From IMG/VR virus record IMGVR_UViG_3300030389_002958, positions 1 to 37,427 of that record: a DNA stretch of 37,427 nucleotides; one strand, 5' to 3'. The position numbers and the translations under genes are program-made. Source of the stretch: a virus. Positions 1 through 5,171 of the stretch are shown in pieces. Under the pieces are notes generated by a model. The model searched no databases. It saw only the letters and a list, made by a program, of their open reading frames with translations, and had not been told where the DNA came from. Within the stretch, counting starts at the first letter, position 1. Every line of letters starts with the position of its first letter.

Positions 1-77
1 ACTCCCATGATAACCAGTACTGGATTATCCTGACTGTCTACACAACAACATCTTTCGCAACTCTTAAATTTAATCAC
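1..77 (-). CDS. Small CxxC protein, truncated by the window edge
   Basis: This is the 5' part of the 54-aa zinc-binding-like protein that is complete at 36860-37024. It starts with GTG at 77, overlapping the end of the upstream zinc-ribbon gene, and runs off base 1. The T at base 3 makes a GGA glycine codon where the complete copy has GGG. Confidence 0.7.
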   Translation of the reverse strand, partial: MIKFKSCERCCCVDSQDNPVLVIMG

Positions 78-228
78 AATTAATTACACTTTCAAAATCT
101 GTACCACAGTATGGACAGAAGTTAGGGTCATTTATTCCTAAAGGCAACTCTAAAATAAAAAAATGATTTCCACAATCATAGCAAACAAACAATGATAGGT
201 CTTTCACACGTATAGGATAACTTTCCAA
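70..228 (-). CDS. 52-aa zinc-ribbon protein (left copy)
   Basis: The reading frame starts with TTG at 228, six bases after a clear AAGGAG, and gives 52 residues with two CxxC pairs (CYDCG at 16-20 and CPYCG at 38-42). That is the arrangement of a rubredoxin-like zinc ribbon. Function is unknown; small zinc ribbons in phages are often DNA- or protein-binding adaptors. It lies between the candidate small terminase and the large terminase on the late strand, so a packaging-related or late role is possible but inferred. The same gene recurs at 37017-37175 because of the terminal repeat. Confidence 0.7.
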   Translation of the reverse strand: MESYPIRVKDLSLFVCYDCGNHFFILELPLGINDPNFCPYCGTDFESVINCD

Positions 229-239
229 AATTTTCTCCT

Positions 240-359
240 TGTTTAGAGAGGTCTATACTATTTTAAAAAAAATTCGAACAAAACCCGACCCTACCCCCAA
301 AAAAATACCCTGCCTACATTTTTGTAACATTGACTTCTTGCGTTACATTTTTGTAGGTA
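240..359. other. Non-coding gap with two TACATTTTTGTA dyads and a G-run cluster
   Basis: This is one of the longest gaps in the late arm, between the candidate small terminase and the zinc-ribbon gene. It holds two identical 12-bp elements, TACATTTTTGTA at 315-326 and 344-355, each with TACA/TGTA ends, 29 bp apart. On the minus strand four G runs follow (308-310, 294-298, 289-291, 284-286), striking in such AT-rich DNA. No convincing promoter was found. Possible roles are a terminase recognition site or an operator; this is inference from position and symmetry. Confidence 0.5.
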
Positions 360-815
360 CTATATGTTGTGGTTGTTATTTTGCTTACCTACTATATCTT
401 GTGGCACTACATCTTGTGGGTTGGTTTCCTCTGCACCACTATATGTTGTATGCTCTAAAACCTCTATATTTGCGTTCTGAGGGACTTTCTCTTTCAGGTG
501 GTCAATATCACTAAATCTTATTATTTGTATAATTATGCTACGATTTTGAGCCTCTAAGCCTAGATATTTGCCTAAATAGTTACTCGCAGTAGCATTTCCC
601 TCCTCTGATTGCTGAAAAAGGTGGTTCAATACGTGCGTGCGTGTAAGGGATTTGTCCTCAAAGTCGATTTTAGGGTCTAAAGTTTTCCCTGATTTTACCT
701 TTTTATTTAGTGTTTTTATAGTGGTTATTATCTCTGTACATATAGCATATAATTCTTTATTTCCTGAAGAACTTTTAATGGCATCATACAGTGATTTTGC
801 GTCTTTATATTTCAT
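360..815 (-). CDS. Candidate terminase small subunit
   Basis: A 151-aa protein. Its middle (about residues 62-90) reads THVLNHLFQQSEEGNATAS and then NYLGKYLGL, resembling the helical 'L..A..GN..AA.YLG...G' pattern of phage small terminases, which recognise the packaging site and recruit the large subunit. The C-terminal third is polar and Asn/Gln-rich, ending NNNHNI. Its start overlaps the preceding gene by ATGA, and the large terminase lies four small genes downstream on the same strand across the contig junction. The family call is by resemblance only. Residues near the C-terminus differ between the two terminal copies (Asn here, Ile at the right end). Confidence 0.5.
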   Translation of the reverse strand: MKYKDAKSLYDAIKSSSGNKELYAICTEIITTIKTLNKKVKSGKTLDPKIDFEDKSLTRTHVLNHLFQQSEEGNATASNYLGKYLGLEAQNRSIIIQIIRFSDIDHLKEKVPQNANIEVLEHTTYSGAEETNPQDVVPQDIVGKQNNNHNI

Positions 816-1066
816 GTTTTTAACAGTAATTTATTCGCCTGAAAAAGACCACTAAAAAAGGGTGTGAAAATATTTTTAATTTGGTGCTTGACCTGTGAAT
901 TACTATAGTGTACGCTCAGCAGTGACAGTTGAGAAAACGTTATGAATTTTGTCCTCTGTCTGCGAAGTTCTTTGACATTTGAAAGTGGGAAATAATCAGG
1001 GTCTAGCCTATGACCTATGATGCCGTGCTGATTAGACTGTTGCCATGACAACCCAAAAATTTCCAC
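812..1066 (-). CDS. Hypothetical protein, first gene of the late arm
   Basis: An 84-aa frame with GTG at 1066, placed five bases after GAGAGG on the minus strand. A TTG start at 1081 is also open, but the purine-rich segment then lies inside the gene. The stop overlaps the next start as ATGA, which supports real coupled translation. The N-terminus (VEIFGLSWQQSNQHGIIGHRLD) looks protein-like; the C-terminal half is hydrophobic and basic without a recognisable motif. Notably the leader AAGTTGAGAGAGGAA resembles the ribosome-binding segment repeated before early plus-strand genes. I do not recognise a family. Confidence 0.45.
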   Translation of the reverse strand: MEIFGLSWQQSNQHGIIGHRLDPDYFPLSNVKELRRQRTKFITFSQLSLLSVHYSNSQVKHQIKNIFTPFFSGLFQANKLLLKT

Positions 1067-1091
1067 TGATTCCTCTCTCAACTTTAATGTA

Positions 1092-1120
1092 ACTATACTA
1101 GTAAAAGTACTAGATATAAG
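1092..1120. promoter_or_regulatory. Divergent promoter/operator region
   Basis: This lies between the outward-facing early and late arms. An inverted repeat CTAGTA-AAAG-TACTAG (1098-1113) is flanked by TATAAG reading rightward (1115-1120) and by TATAGT reading leftward (complement of 1092-1097). Both look like -10 boxes of back-to-back promoters, with weak -35 boxes. The symmetry suggests a shared operator between two promoters. The -10 assignments are by eye and could be coincidental in AT-rich DNA. Confidence 0.45.
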
Positions 1121-1166
1121 GGTGGCAAGTCCTTAAAAATACAGAGCCAAAGTTGAGGTTAATATA

Positions 1167-1535
1167 ATGAATATATCAAGTAAATTGTCGTTTAAAGAAG
1201 TACTAAATAAGTGTAATGATGTTGTCGATTTTATCGGTGACGACCAAAAAATAGTACTTGTTATTACTCCATGGGAAATAAATTATAATAATGAAGAGGC
1301 TAGTAGAAAAGTCGTTTATGAGTTAAATCGTAAAGGCTATCAACCTAAGCCTGAGTATGTAATATCGACTCAGTTCTTATCATTTCCTAATGACTCACTC
1401 GGACATAGTTCAGAAGATTATACGACTTGGTTTGGTGGTGGTCATTACTATAAAAATTATCAGGAAGCTTACAAAGATTATAAAGAAAATAATCGTGAGT
1501 TTTGGTTCACTGATAAAGAACGATTCAATGCTTAA
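1167..1535 (+). CDS. Small early protein, paralogue of the next gene
   Basis: A 122-aa acidic, aromatic-rich protein starting at ATG 1167 after AGTTGAGG. It shares an ordered pattern with the protein at 1618-1977: LxxxxVLxKCNxVVD, a hydrophobic strand (KIVLVIT versus KIVILAS), then TQFLSF/TQYLQF and an SEDYTTW/DEDYKTY segment followed by a lysine/tyrosine-rich stretch. They are tandem paralogues. No catalytic motif is visible and I do not recognise the family. As the first gene of the early arm it is a candidate host-takeover protein, by position only. Confidence 0.75.
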   Translation: MNISSKLSFKEVLNKCNDVVDFIGDDQKIVLVITPWEINYNNEEASRKVVYELNRKGYQPKPEYVISTQFLSFPNDSLGHSSEDYTTWFGGGHYYKNYQEAYKDYKENNREFWFTDKERFNA

Positions 1536-1617
1536 TGCTACATCGGAACACATCGCTATTGTGGTGTGTTCTAGTGTATTATTAATAGTGATAATACTTA
1601 ACATTGAGAGGAATAAA
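1533..1617 (+). promoter_or_regulatory. Two-hairpin leader, copy 1 (type B)
   Basis: The intergenic stretch is repeated almost entirely at 1975-2062. It folds as two successive hairpins: GAACACATC (1546-1554) with GGTGTGTTC (1563-1571), one G-U pair, and GTATTAT (1576-1582) with ATAATAC (1591-1597). It ends in a TTGAGAGGAA ribosome-binding segment before ATG 1618. Between the copies the stems are identical and the loops differ in sequence and length, as expected of selected RNA structure or a recent duplication. Confidence 0.7.
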
Positions 1618-1977
1618 ATGAAAAAAATTGATTCAGGTTTACCTGTTCTAGATGTGTTGCAAAAATGCAATGTAGTTGACGGCGAAAAAATTGTAATCTT
1701 AGCTAGTGATTGGACTATATCAGCTATCGGTTCAAGAATGAAAAGAGAAGTTCTTGCTGAATATTTAGATGAGTTTGTTGTATGGACTCAATACTTACAG
1801 TTCGATAGAAATGCTGATGAAGATTATAAGACTTATATGGATTCAGGTAAGTATAGTAGAGACTATGAAAGTGGTTTAAAATGCTTTCAAAGGCACATCA
1901 AAAACTACGATATAAAGTTATATGATTGTGTCGAAGTAAACCTAAGTTACAGACGTAACGACTTAAAAATTGATTAA
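1618..1977 (+). CDS. Small early protein, paralogue of the preceding gene
   Basis: The frame is open upstream to 1390, but ATG 1618 follows GAGAGGAATAAA at the spacing used throughout this region, and the region before it is the conserved leader, so 119 aa is preferred. The protein matches the 1167-1535 product in gapped alignment (LPVLDVLQKCN-VVD, KIVIL, WTQYLQF, DEDYKTY). Gene and leader together look like one duplicated unit. Function unknown. Confidence 0.75.
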   Translation: MKKIDSGLPVLDVLQKCNVVDGEKIVILASDWTISAIGSRMKREVLAEYLDEFVVWTQYLQFDRNADEDYKTYMDSGKYSRDYESGLKCFQRHIKNYDIKLYDCVEVNLSYRRNDLKID

Positions 1978-2062
1978 TGCTACATCGGAACACATCATTT
2001 TTTATGGTGTGTTCTAGTGTATTATTAATTAAGATAATACTTAACGTTGAGAGGAAAATAAT
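1975..2062 (+). promoter_or_regulatory. Two-hairpin leader, copy 2 (type B)
   Basis: This is the second copy of the leader at 1533-1617. Stems GAACACATC (1988-1996) with GGTGTGTTC (2006-2014), and GTATTAT (2019-2025) with ATAATAC (2034-2040), are kept, while loops change from GCTATTGT to ATTTTTTAT and from TAATAGTG to TAATTAAG. It ends in GTTGAGAGGAAAATAAT before ATG 2063. Confidence 0.7.
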
Positions 2063-2362
2063 ATGATTATTGATTATATTTTATTCGGTATTGTTGACAA
2101 TGCAGTAATGATTATTGGTGCATTAACAGGTAAAGAAATCGAGAATTTCTTACCTAAAAGATTCCAAAAAGGCACAGGTGCAGTCATCGGTGCAGGACTT
2201 GGAAATGCAGTTTCAGATTTTATGGGTGGCATTTCATCAGGTAATCTTGACCTAGCAGTTTTTACTGCAGTAGGTTGTCTAATTGGACTAATTGTAATAC
2301 CAATAGTTCTAGTTGGTAAGGCTAGATTTAAAGGTAGAAAGGCAGTTTACTCGACTAAGTGA
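2063..2362 (+). CDS. Small glycine-rich membrane protein
   Basis: A 99-aa protein with hydrophobic stretches at about residues 3-22, 38-56 (GTGAVIGAGLGNAVSDFMGG, glycine-zipper-like) and 64-86 (LAVFTAVGCLIGLIVIPIVLV), then a basic tail. It probably sits in the host inner membrane. Similar small proteins with a GAVIGAGLGNAVSD-type motif occur in marine phages, but I know of no assigned function. Its type B leader is the same as that of the upstream paralogue, so all three first genes share an expression signal. Confidence 0.75.
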   Translation: MIIDYILFGIVDNAVMIIGALTGKEIENFLPKRFQKGTGAVIGAGLGNAVSDFMGGISSGNLDLAVFTAVGCLIGLIVIPIVLVGKARFKGRKAVYSTK

Positions 2363-2390
2363 GTATAAATAGATGTTAGGCTTAGTGCGT

Positions 2391-2408
2391 TGACCTCTTC
2401 GGAGGTCA
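2391..2408 (+). terminator. Hairpin with UUCG loop upstream of leader A1
   Basis: TGACCTC-TTCG-GAGGTCA forms a perfect 7-bp stem capped by a UUCG tetraloop. No T-run follows, so it may be a processing or mRNA-stability hairpin rather than a strong intrinsic terminator. It occupies the same place, just ahead of a type A leader, as the hairpins at 3198, 4025, 4489 and 5093. Confidence 0.55.
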
Positions 2409-2415
2409 GGTCATA

Positions 2416-2450
2416 GAACTCATACAGTTTGAGTTCGCAGTTGAGAGGAA
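2416..2450 (+). promoter_or_regulatory. Type A structured leader, copy 1
   Basis: GAACTCA (2416-2422), loop TACAGTT, TGAGTTC (2430-2436), then GCAGTTGAGAGGAA up to 2450, six bases before ATG 2456. It is one of five copies in which the stem sequence changes with compensation while the loop and the segment after the stem are nearly fixed. Confidence 0.8.
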
Positions 2451-2455
2451 ATAAA

Positions 2456-2944
2456 ATGAGTAAAAATCATGATTGGTGGAAATTTTCCAACTCTTATAGA
2501 TTAAAAATCTATGATGAGAACAAAGAGAAAGAAAGACAAAAGTTAGGATTGAAATATTACAATATTCATCGTAATTGTCAGTTACAAAATGATGTACCAT
2601 TATCATCTGTTGAGCATTTCAGAATGATGAAACGTTTTGGTAAATACATCGCAAGTCTAGATAATAGAGTGTCTTTACGTAGCATACAAAAAATTAATAA
2701 AAATTGGTGGTATGAAGAAGACTTTTGCCATTTAGATAATTATTGTTGTGAAGTTTGGACAGAGATTTCATTTACAGTATTAGCTAAAGATTTTGACGAA
2801 GCTAATGGTATTATCGATTGGCATTATGGCAATGCAGTAGAGTATGATGATAAGAAGTATTCAAAGGTTTGCTTCGTTGATTTTAATTGTATGGATTACA
2901 ACGAAGAGTTTCATCAGGACGCAATATTAGAGGAGGTTAACTAA
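2456..2944 (+). CDS. Hypothetical early protein
   Basis: ATG 2456, after the type A leader, gives 162 aa; an in-frame upstream ATG at 2429 lies inside the leader hairpin and is rejected. The N-terminal part is charged and aromatic (KNHDWWKFSNSYRLKIYDENKE split by basic residues). The C-terminal half, about 95-162, has alternating strand-like stretches around EISFTVLAKDFDEANGIIDW, reminiscent of small domains in which a strand is followed by an EA-rich helix, also seen at 4281 and 4728. I do not recognise a family. Its stop overlaps the next start as TAATG-like coupling. Confidence 0.7.
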   Translation: MSKNHDWWKFSNSYRLKIYDENKEKERQKLGLKYYNIHRNCQLQNDVPLSSVEHFRMMKRFGKYIASLDNRVSLRSIQKINKNWWYEEDFCHLDNYCCEVWTEISFTVLAKDFDEANGIIDWHYGNAVEYDDKKYSKVCFVDFNCMDYNEEFHQDAILEEVN

Positions 2945-3186
2945 TGAGTGATAGCTGGATTAGTGAAAATGATAGAGCAATGGACATGGCTGACAATTGG
3001 GTTAGCCATGCCGACTCTAAAGGTATACAAGAAGAATGGCATGACGCTTATGACGGAGACGAAGAACCACAAGTCAAAAATATTGATGTTTGGATTCAAG
3101 TTTCTGCTGAGACGAACATGACATCTCAGGAAGTTAAACAATTATTATTAGATAAGTTAAACAAATTAGATTGGGAATTTGAATAA
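2944..3186 (+). CDS. Small acidic early protein
   Basis: An 80-aa, strongly acidic protein starting at the last base of the preceding stop codon (TAATG), so probably translated by coupling; GAGGAGG of the previous gene's end supplies a ribosome-binding site. The C-terminal half (NIDVWIQVSAETNMTSQEVKQLLLDKLNKLDWEFE, read in two pieces) predicts a strand-helix-strand unit. The acidic composition could fit a DNA mimic or inhibitor, but nothing specific supports this. Confidence 0.65.
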   Translation: MSDSWISENDRAMDMADNWVSHADSKGIQEEWHDAYDGDEEPQVKNIDVWIQVSAETNMTSQEVKQLLLDKLNKLDWEFE

Positions 3187-3197
3187 TATATCTACCG

Positions 3198-3223
3198 AGT
3201 ACATTGGCTCAGGTCAGTGTACT
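3198..3223 (+). terminator. Hairpin upstream of leader A2
   Basis: AGTACATTG (3198-3206) pairs with CAGTGTACT (3215-3223), 9 bp including one G-U, with an 8-base loop. It lacks a T-run. It lies 12 bases after the preceding stop codon and 19 bases before the type A leader hairpin. Confidence 0.5.
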
Positions 3224-3241
3224 TCATAGAAATATTAATCA

Positions 3242-3276
3242 GAACTGATACAGTTTCAGTTCGCAGTTGAGAGGAA
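3242..3276 (+). promoter_or_regulatory. Type A structured leader, copy 2
   Basis: GAACTGA (3242-3248), loop TACAGTT, TCAGTTC (3256-3262), then GCAGTTGAGAGGAA. Relative to copy 1 the sixth stem pair changes from C-G to G-C, a double compensatory substitution. Confidence 0.8.
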
Positions 3277-3280
3277 TAAA

Positions 3281-3727
3281 ATGAAAGATACGATAGATAA
3301 TACAATGCATGCAGAATACTCAGATGCTTCAACTAAGAATATTAAGTCTTGGGGAAAAGTTGTTAAGTACAGATGCACTAGAGATAAAGATATAACTTAC
3401 AATGTTAGGTTCAATCCTGAATTGTACAACATCACATTCAAAAGTGGTTATGACCAAGATGATTACATCATTGATAGAAACAGTAAGATTGTTAAAATCA
3501 TTAATCAAACATGTAAATTCTTAGAAAGAATAGACATCTTTACAAACCTTGTCGGTGATGATGCATGGTATGACCAATACAAAGAAGTAAGTATTTTTGC
3601 TGACGCTCCTGTATATGGTTCAGGTTACCATTTCAAGTTTAAAGATGAGGTAACTGCTCATGTTTTTACAAAAATCGTTAACACTCTAATAGCAAAGGAA
3701 AAAAAAGATGAAAAGAAAAATGATTAA
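3281..3727 (+). CDS. Hypothetical early protein
   Basis: A 148-aa protein starting at ATG 3281, four bases after GAGAGGAA. It is rich in Asp, Lys and Tyr with predicted strands (VVKYRCTRDKDITYNVRF) and a C-terminal helix ending in a lysine/glutamate tail (IAKEKKDEKKND). No known motif. The next gene starts inside its last codons in another frame, indicating coupled expression. Confidence 0.7.
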   Translation: MKDTIDNTMHAEYSDASTKNIKSWGKVVKYRCTRDKDITYNVRFNPELYNITFKSGYDQDDYIIDRNSKIVKIINQTCKFLERIDIFTNLVGDDAWYDQYKEVSIFADAPVYGSGYHFKFKDEVTAHVFTKIVNTLIAKEKKDEKKND

Positions 3728-4016
3728 AAGTATTAAGACCACAAGTCCTAGTAAAAAAATCGGTGTCATTATTGATGTATGGAAAGAAAAAAATAAATTA
3801 CAACAATATGATACATATGGTTTCATGGAGTTGGCACACATTGAAAGTGGTGGTAATCAATACTATAAAACTAGTAATTTACGATTCAATAATGACCTTG
3901 AATTATGTGATTACGATGGCAACTTTCCAAATGGTTTGCCAAAATATATCTTCCCAATTCTCAAGGAGAATGGATTCAATCCTGATGAAATTCAAAGTAT
4001 TGAAGAAGAAGATTAG
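3708..4016 (+). CDS. Hypothetical early protein
   Basis: A 102-aa protein beginning with a basic segment (MKRKMIKSIKTT), overlapping the preceding gene by 20 bases; an AAAGGA lies nine to ten bases upstream. The C-terminus is acidic (EIQSIEEED). An overlapping frame at 3763-4056 is a shadow, as it lacks a ribosome-binding site and breaks the leader arrangement. No family recognised. Confidence 0.65.
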   Translation: MKRKMIKSIKTTSPSKKIGVIIDVWKEKNKLQQYDTYGFMELAHIESGGNQYYKTSNLRFNNDLELCDYDGNFPNGLPKYIFPILKENGFNPDEIQSIEEED

Positions 4017-4024
4017 CATGGCAC

Positions 4025-4050
4025 GAACGGGTCGCTCCCGTTCCCAATTT
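4025..4050 (+). terminator. Terminator-like hairpin upstream of leader A3
   Basis: GAACGGG-TCGCT-CCCGTTC (4025-4043) is a perfect 7-bp GC-rich stem followed by CCAATTT. The same CCAATTT(T) tail follows the hairpins at 4489 and 5093, so hairpin plus tail is a repeated unit. The short T-run suggests partial termination or RNA processing. Confidence 0.6.
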
Positions 4051-4055
4051 AAATA

Positions 4056-4090
4056 GAGTTCATACAGTTTGAACTCGCAGTTGAGAGGAA
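4056..4090 (+). promoter_or_regulatory. Type A structured leader, copy 3
   Basis: GAGTTCA (4056-4062), loop TACAGTT, TGAACTC (4070-4076), then GCAGTTGAGAGGAA before ATG 4095. Compared with copy 1, pair 3 changes A-U to G-C and pair 4 changes C-G to U-A, both keeping pairing. This copy is the strongest single evidence that the RNA fold is under selection. Confidence 0.82.
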
Positions 4091-4094
4091 ATAA

Positions 4095-4280
4095 ATGAGT
4101 AAATCGATTAAATACATTAATGCCTGTTTCCAAATATTACTTGATAATATTTTTTTTGAAACAGATTACAAAGATGATGAGGGATATTATGTTAGACGTG
4201 TTAATAAAATACCCTCACAGTTAATAAAAGATGTAGAAGAAGCAATTGAACAAGCATTAAATGATGGAAGGAATAAATAA
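4095..4280 (+). CDS. Small early protein
   Basis: A 61-aa protein behind leader A3. Pattern: helix (SIKYINACFQILLDNIFFET), a short DDEGYYVRR turn, then a helix ending in EEAIEQALNDGRNK. No motif recognised. Its stop codon directly abuts the next ATG (TAAATG), so the two are a coupled pair. Confidence 0.6.
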   Translation: MSKSIKYINACFQILLDNIFFETDYKDDEGYYVRRVNKIPSQLIKDVEEAIEQALNDGRNK

Positions 4281-4472
4281 ATGAGTACATTTACGATACA
4301 TAGATTAGTAAGTAAGTGGGAAACTTACGAAAATATTGAAGCTTCAACAAAAGAAGAAGCATTAAAATTAGTAAGAGAAGAATTGTACAGAGATACAGAA
4401 GAATTAGACAAAGTTAAACAAACAATAATAGAGGAAATAATAGAGGAAAATAAATCTTGTCCTGTGAAATAA
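4281..4472 (+). CDS. Small early protein with EAST(K/S)EEA domain
   Basis: A 63-aa protein: strand FTIHRLVSKWETYENIEA followed by a helix STKEEALKLVREELYR and a charged helical tail. The strand-then-'EAS..EEA...A' layout resembles small DpnD/PcfM-like domains and recurs in the product of 4728-5084 (VEASSEEEAHEKAN). A ribosome-binding site GGAAGGA precedes it within the end of the upstream gene. Function unknown. Confidence 0.65.
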   Translation: MSTFTIHRLVSKWETYENIEASTKEEALKLVREELYRDTEELDKVKQTIIEEIIEENKSCPVK

Positions 4473-4488
4473 AATCATATACTGTTAT

Positions 4489-4519
4489 GACGTTCAGTTA
4501 AAAAACGTCCCAATTTTTT
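4489..4519 (+). terminator. Terminator-like hairpin upstream of leader A4
   Basis: GACGTT (4489-4494) pairs with AACGTC (4504-4509), followed by CCAATTTTTT. This has the look of a weak intrinsic terminator and shares the CCAATTT tail with the neighbouring modules. Confidence 0.6.
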
Positions 4520-4523
4520 AATA

Positions 4524-4558
4524 GAACTGATACAGTTTCGGTTCGCAGTTGAGAGGAA
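4524..4558 (+). promoter_or_regulatory. Type A structured leader, copy 4
   Basis: GAACTGA (4524-4530), loop TACAGTT, TCGGTTC (4538-4544) with one U-G pair, then GCAGTTGAGAGGAA and ATG 4562. Confidence 0.8.
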
Positions 4559-4561
4559 CAA

Positions 4562-4738
4562 ATGAAAAGATTACTAATAAAATTACTTATTAAAGTAAAA
4601 ACACTAACAATGGAAAATGAATATAGAATTGGTAAATTACTCCGAACACTTGATAGAAAACATAGTGATTTATGTTGTAATTTTACCGAGAAAATAATTG
4701 TTATCATTTCTAAATTAAGAGGAACAAATGAAAAATAA
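4562..4738 (+). CDS. Small basic early protein
   Basis: A 58-aa frame starting four bases after GAGAGGAA of leader A4. It begins with a basic amphipathic helix (MKRLLIKLLIKVKTL), and has one CC pair mid-protein. Its end overlaps the next start, and its last codons contain the next ribosome-binding site AAGAGGAA. The leader is the main support for it being a gene; function unknown. Confidence 0.6.
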   Translation: MKRLLIKLLIKVKTLTMENEYRIGKLLRTLDRKHSDLCCNFTEKIIVIISKLRGTNEK

Positions 4739-5084
4739 AACTAAGAATACATATACCATAAAAAAAGAAATAGATTTTTATGTGTATATAAAAGTAGAAG
4801 CATCAAGTGAAGAAGAAGCACATGAAAAAGCAAATGAATGTACCATTCGTTGTCCATTACATAATAATTATGTAGTAGAAGAAGTTTCATTTAAGGACTA
4901 CGTAGGAGATATGAGTATTACCTTAGATAAAGAAGAGTTTCTTTGTCCTATAAGTGATGAGTACTATGATAAATCCGATGCAGTTCTAGTCACACATAAA
5001 GGTGAGACGTTTGAAATTTCTGAGGACGCTTGGTACGACTTACAGTACGATAAAAATGAAGAATACAAACTTGTAAATTCATAG
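4728..5084 (+). CDS. Hypothetical protein with DpnD/PcfM-like N-terminal pattern
   Basis: A 118-aa protein starting six bases after AAGAGGAA-type sequence. Residues 9-40 read as strand (TIKKEIDFYVYIKVEA) then helix (SSEEEAHEKAN), like the 4281 product and like small DpnD/PcfM-type domains. The C-terminal half, about 45-118, is acidic with several short strands (CPISDEYYDKSDAVLVTHKG). It contains four cysteines without CxxC spacing. The domain likeness is weak and by eye only. Confidence 0.65.
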   Translation: MKNKTKNTYTIKKEIDFYVYIKVEASSEEEAHEKANECTIRCPLHNNYVVEEVSFKDYVGDMSITLDKEEFLCPISDEYYDKSDAVLVTHKGETFEISEDAWYDLQYDKNEEYKLVNS

Positions 5085-5092
5085 CCATAAAC

Positions 5093-5119
5093 GAGGGTGT
5101 GGCAACCCTCCCAATTTTT
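5093..5119 (+). terminator. Terminator-like hairpin upstream of leader A5
   Basis: GAGGGT (5093-5098), loop GTGGCA, ACCCTC (5105-5110), followed by CCAATTTTT. It is the best terminator-like hairpin among the five cassette hairpins. Confidence 0.65.
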
Positions 5120-5130
5120 AGATTTAAATA

Positions 5131-5167
5131 GAACTGATATAGTTTCGGTTCGCAAGTTAAAGAGGAA
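5131..5167 (+). promoter_or_regulatory. Type A structured leader, copy 5 (divergent)
   Basis: GAACTGA (5131-5137), loop TATAGTT, TCGGTTC (5145-5151), then GCAAGTTAAAGAGGAA before ATG 5172. The only copy with a loop change (C to T) and a loosened ribosome-binding segment. Confidence 0.72.
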
Positions 5168-5171
5168 TAAA

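Larger units (their letters stand above)
1..480. repeat. Terminal direct repeat, left copy
   Basis: Bases 1-480 match 36948-37427 at a constant offset of 36947 with three differences: position 3 (T versus C) and positions 420-421 (GT versus TA). The first is synonymous in the small CxxC protein and the other two change one Asn to Ile in the candidate small terminase. The repeat shows that the molecule closes on itself. It may be an assembly overlap of a circular or permuted genome kept apart by strain variation, or a physical terminal repeat. Neither boundary falls at a gene boundary, which favours assembly overlap. Confidence 0.93.

Noticed and set aside
255-275. TTCGAAC string as a tRNA T-arm
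   Set aside because: No acceptor stem or anticodon arm can be drawn around it; no tRNA gene was found anywhere.
239-514. Plus-strand frame of 91 aa in the left repeat
   Set aside because: Opposite to the candidate small terminase and across a non-coding gap; composition is that of a reverse-frame shadow and no ribosome-binding site precedes it.
637-855. Plus-strand frame of 72 aa
   Set aside because: Antisense shadow of the candidate small terminase, with no start signal.
881-909. TTGGTG-N17-TATAGT as an early plus-strand promoter
   Set aside because: Inside the minus-strand gene and more than 250 bases from the first early gene, with a poor -35; the 1115-1120 box is better placed.
1390-1617. 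Upstream extension of the gene at 1618
   Set aside because: It overlaps the previous gene and reads through the conserved leader; the ATG after GAGAGGAATAAA and the paralogue alignment both favour 1618.
2416-5167. Repeated leaders as promoters
   Set aside because: No consistent -35/-10 pair lies within or just ahead of the copies; the conserved part abuts the start codon, as for translation signals.
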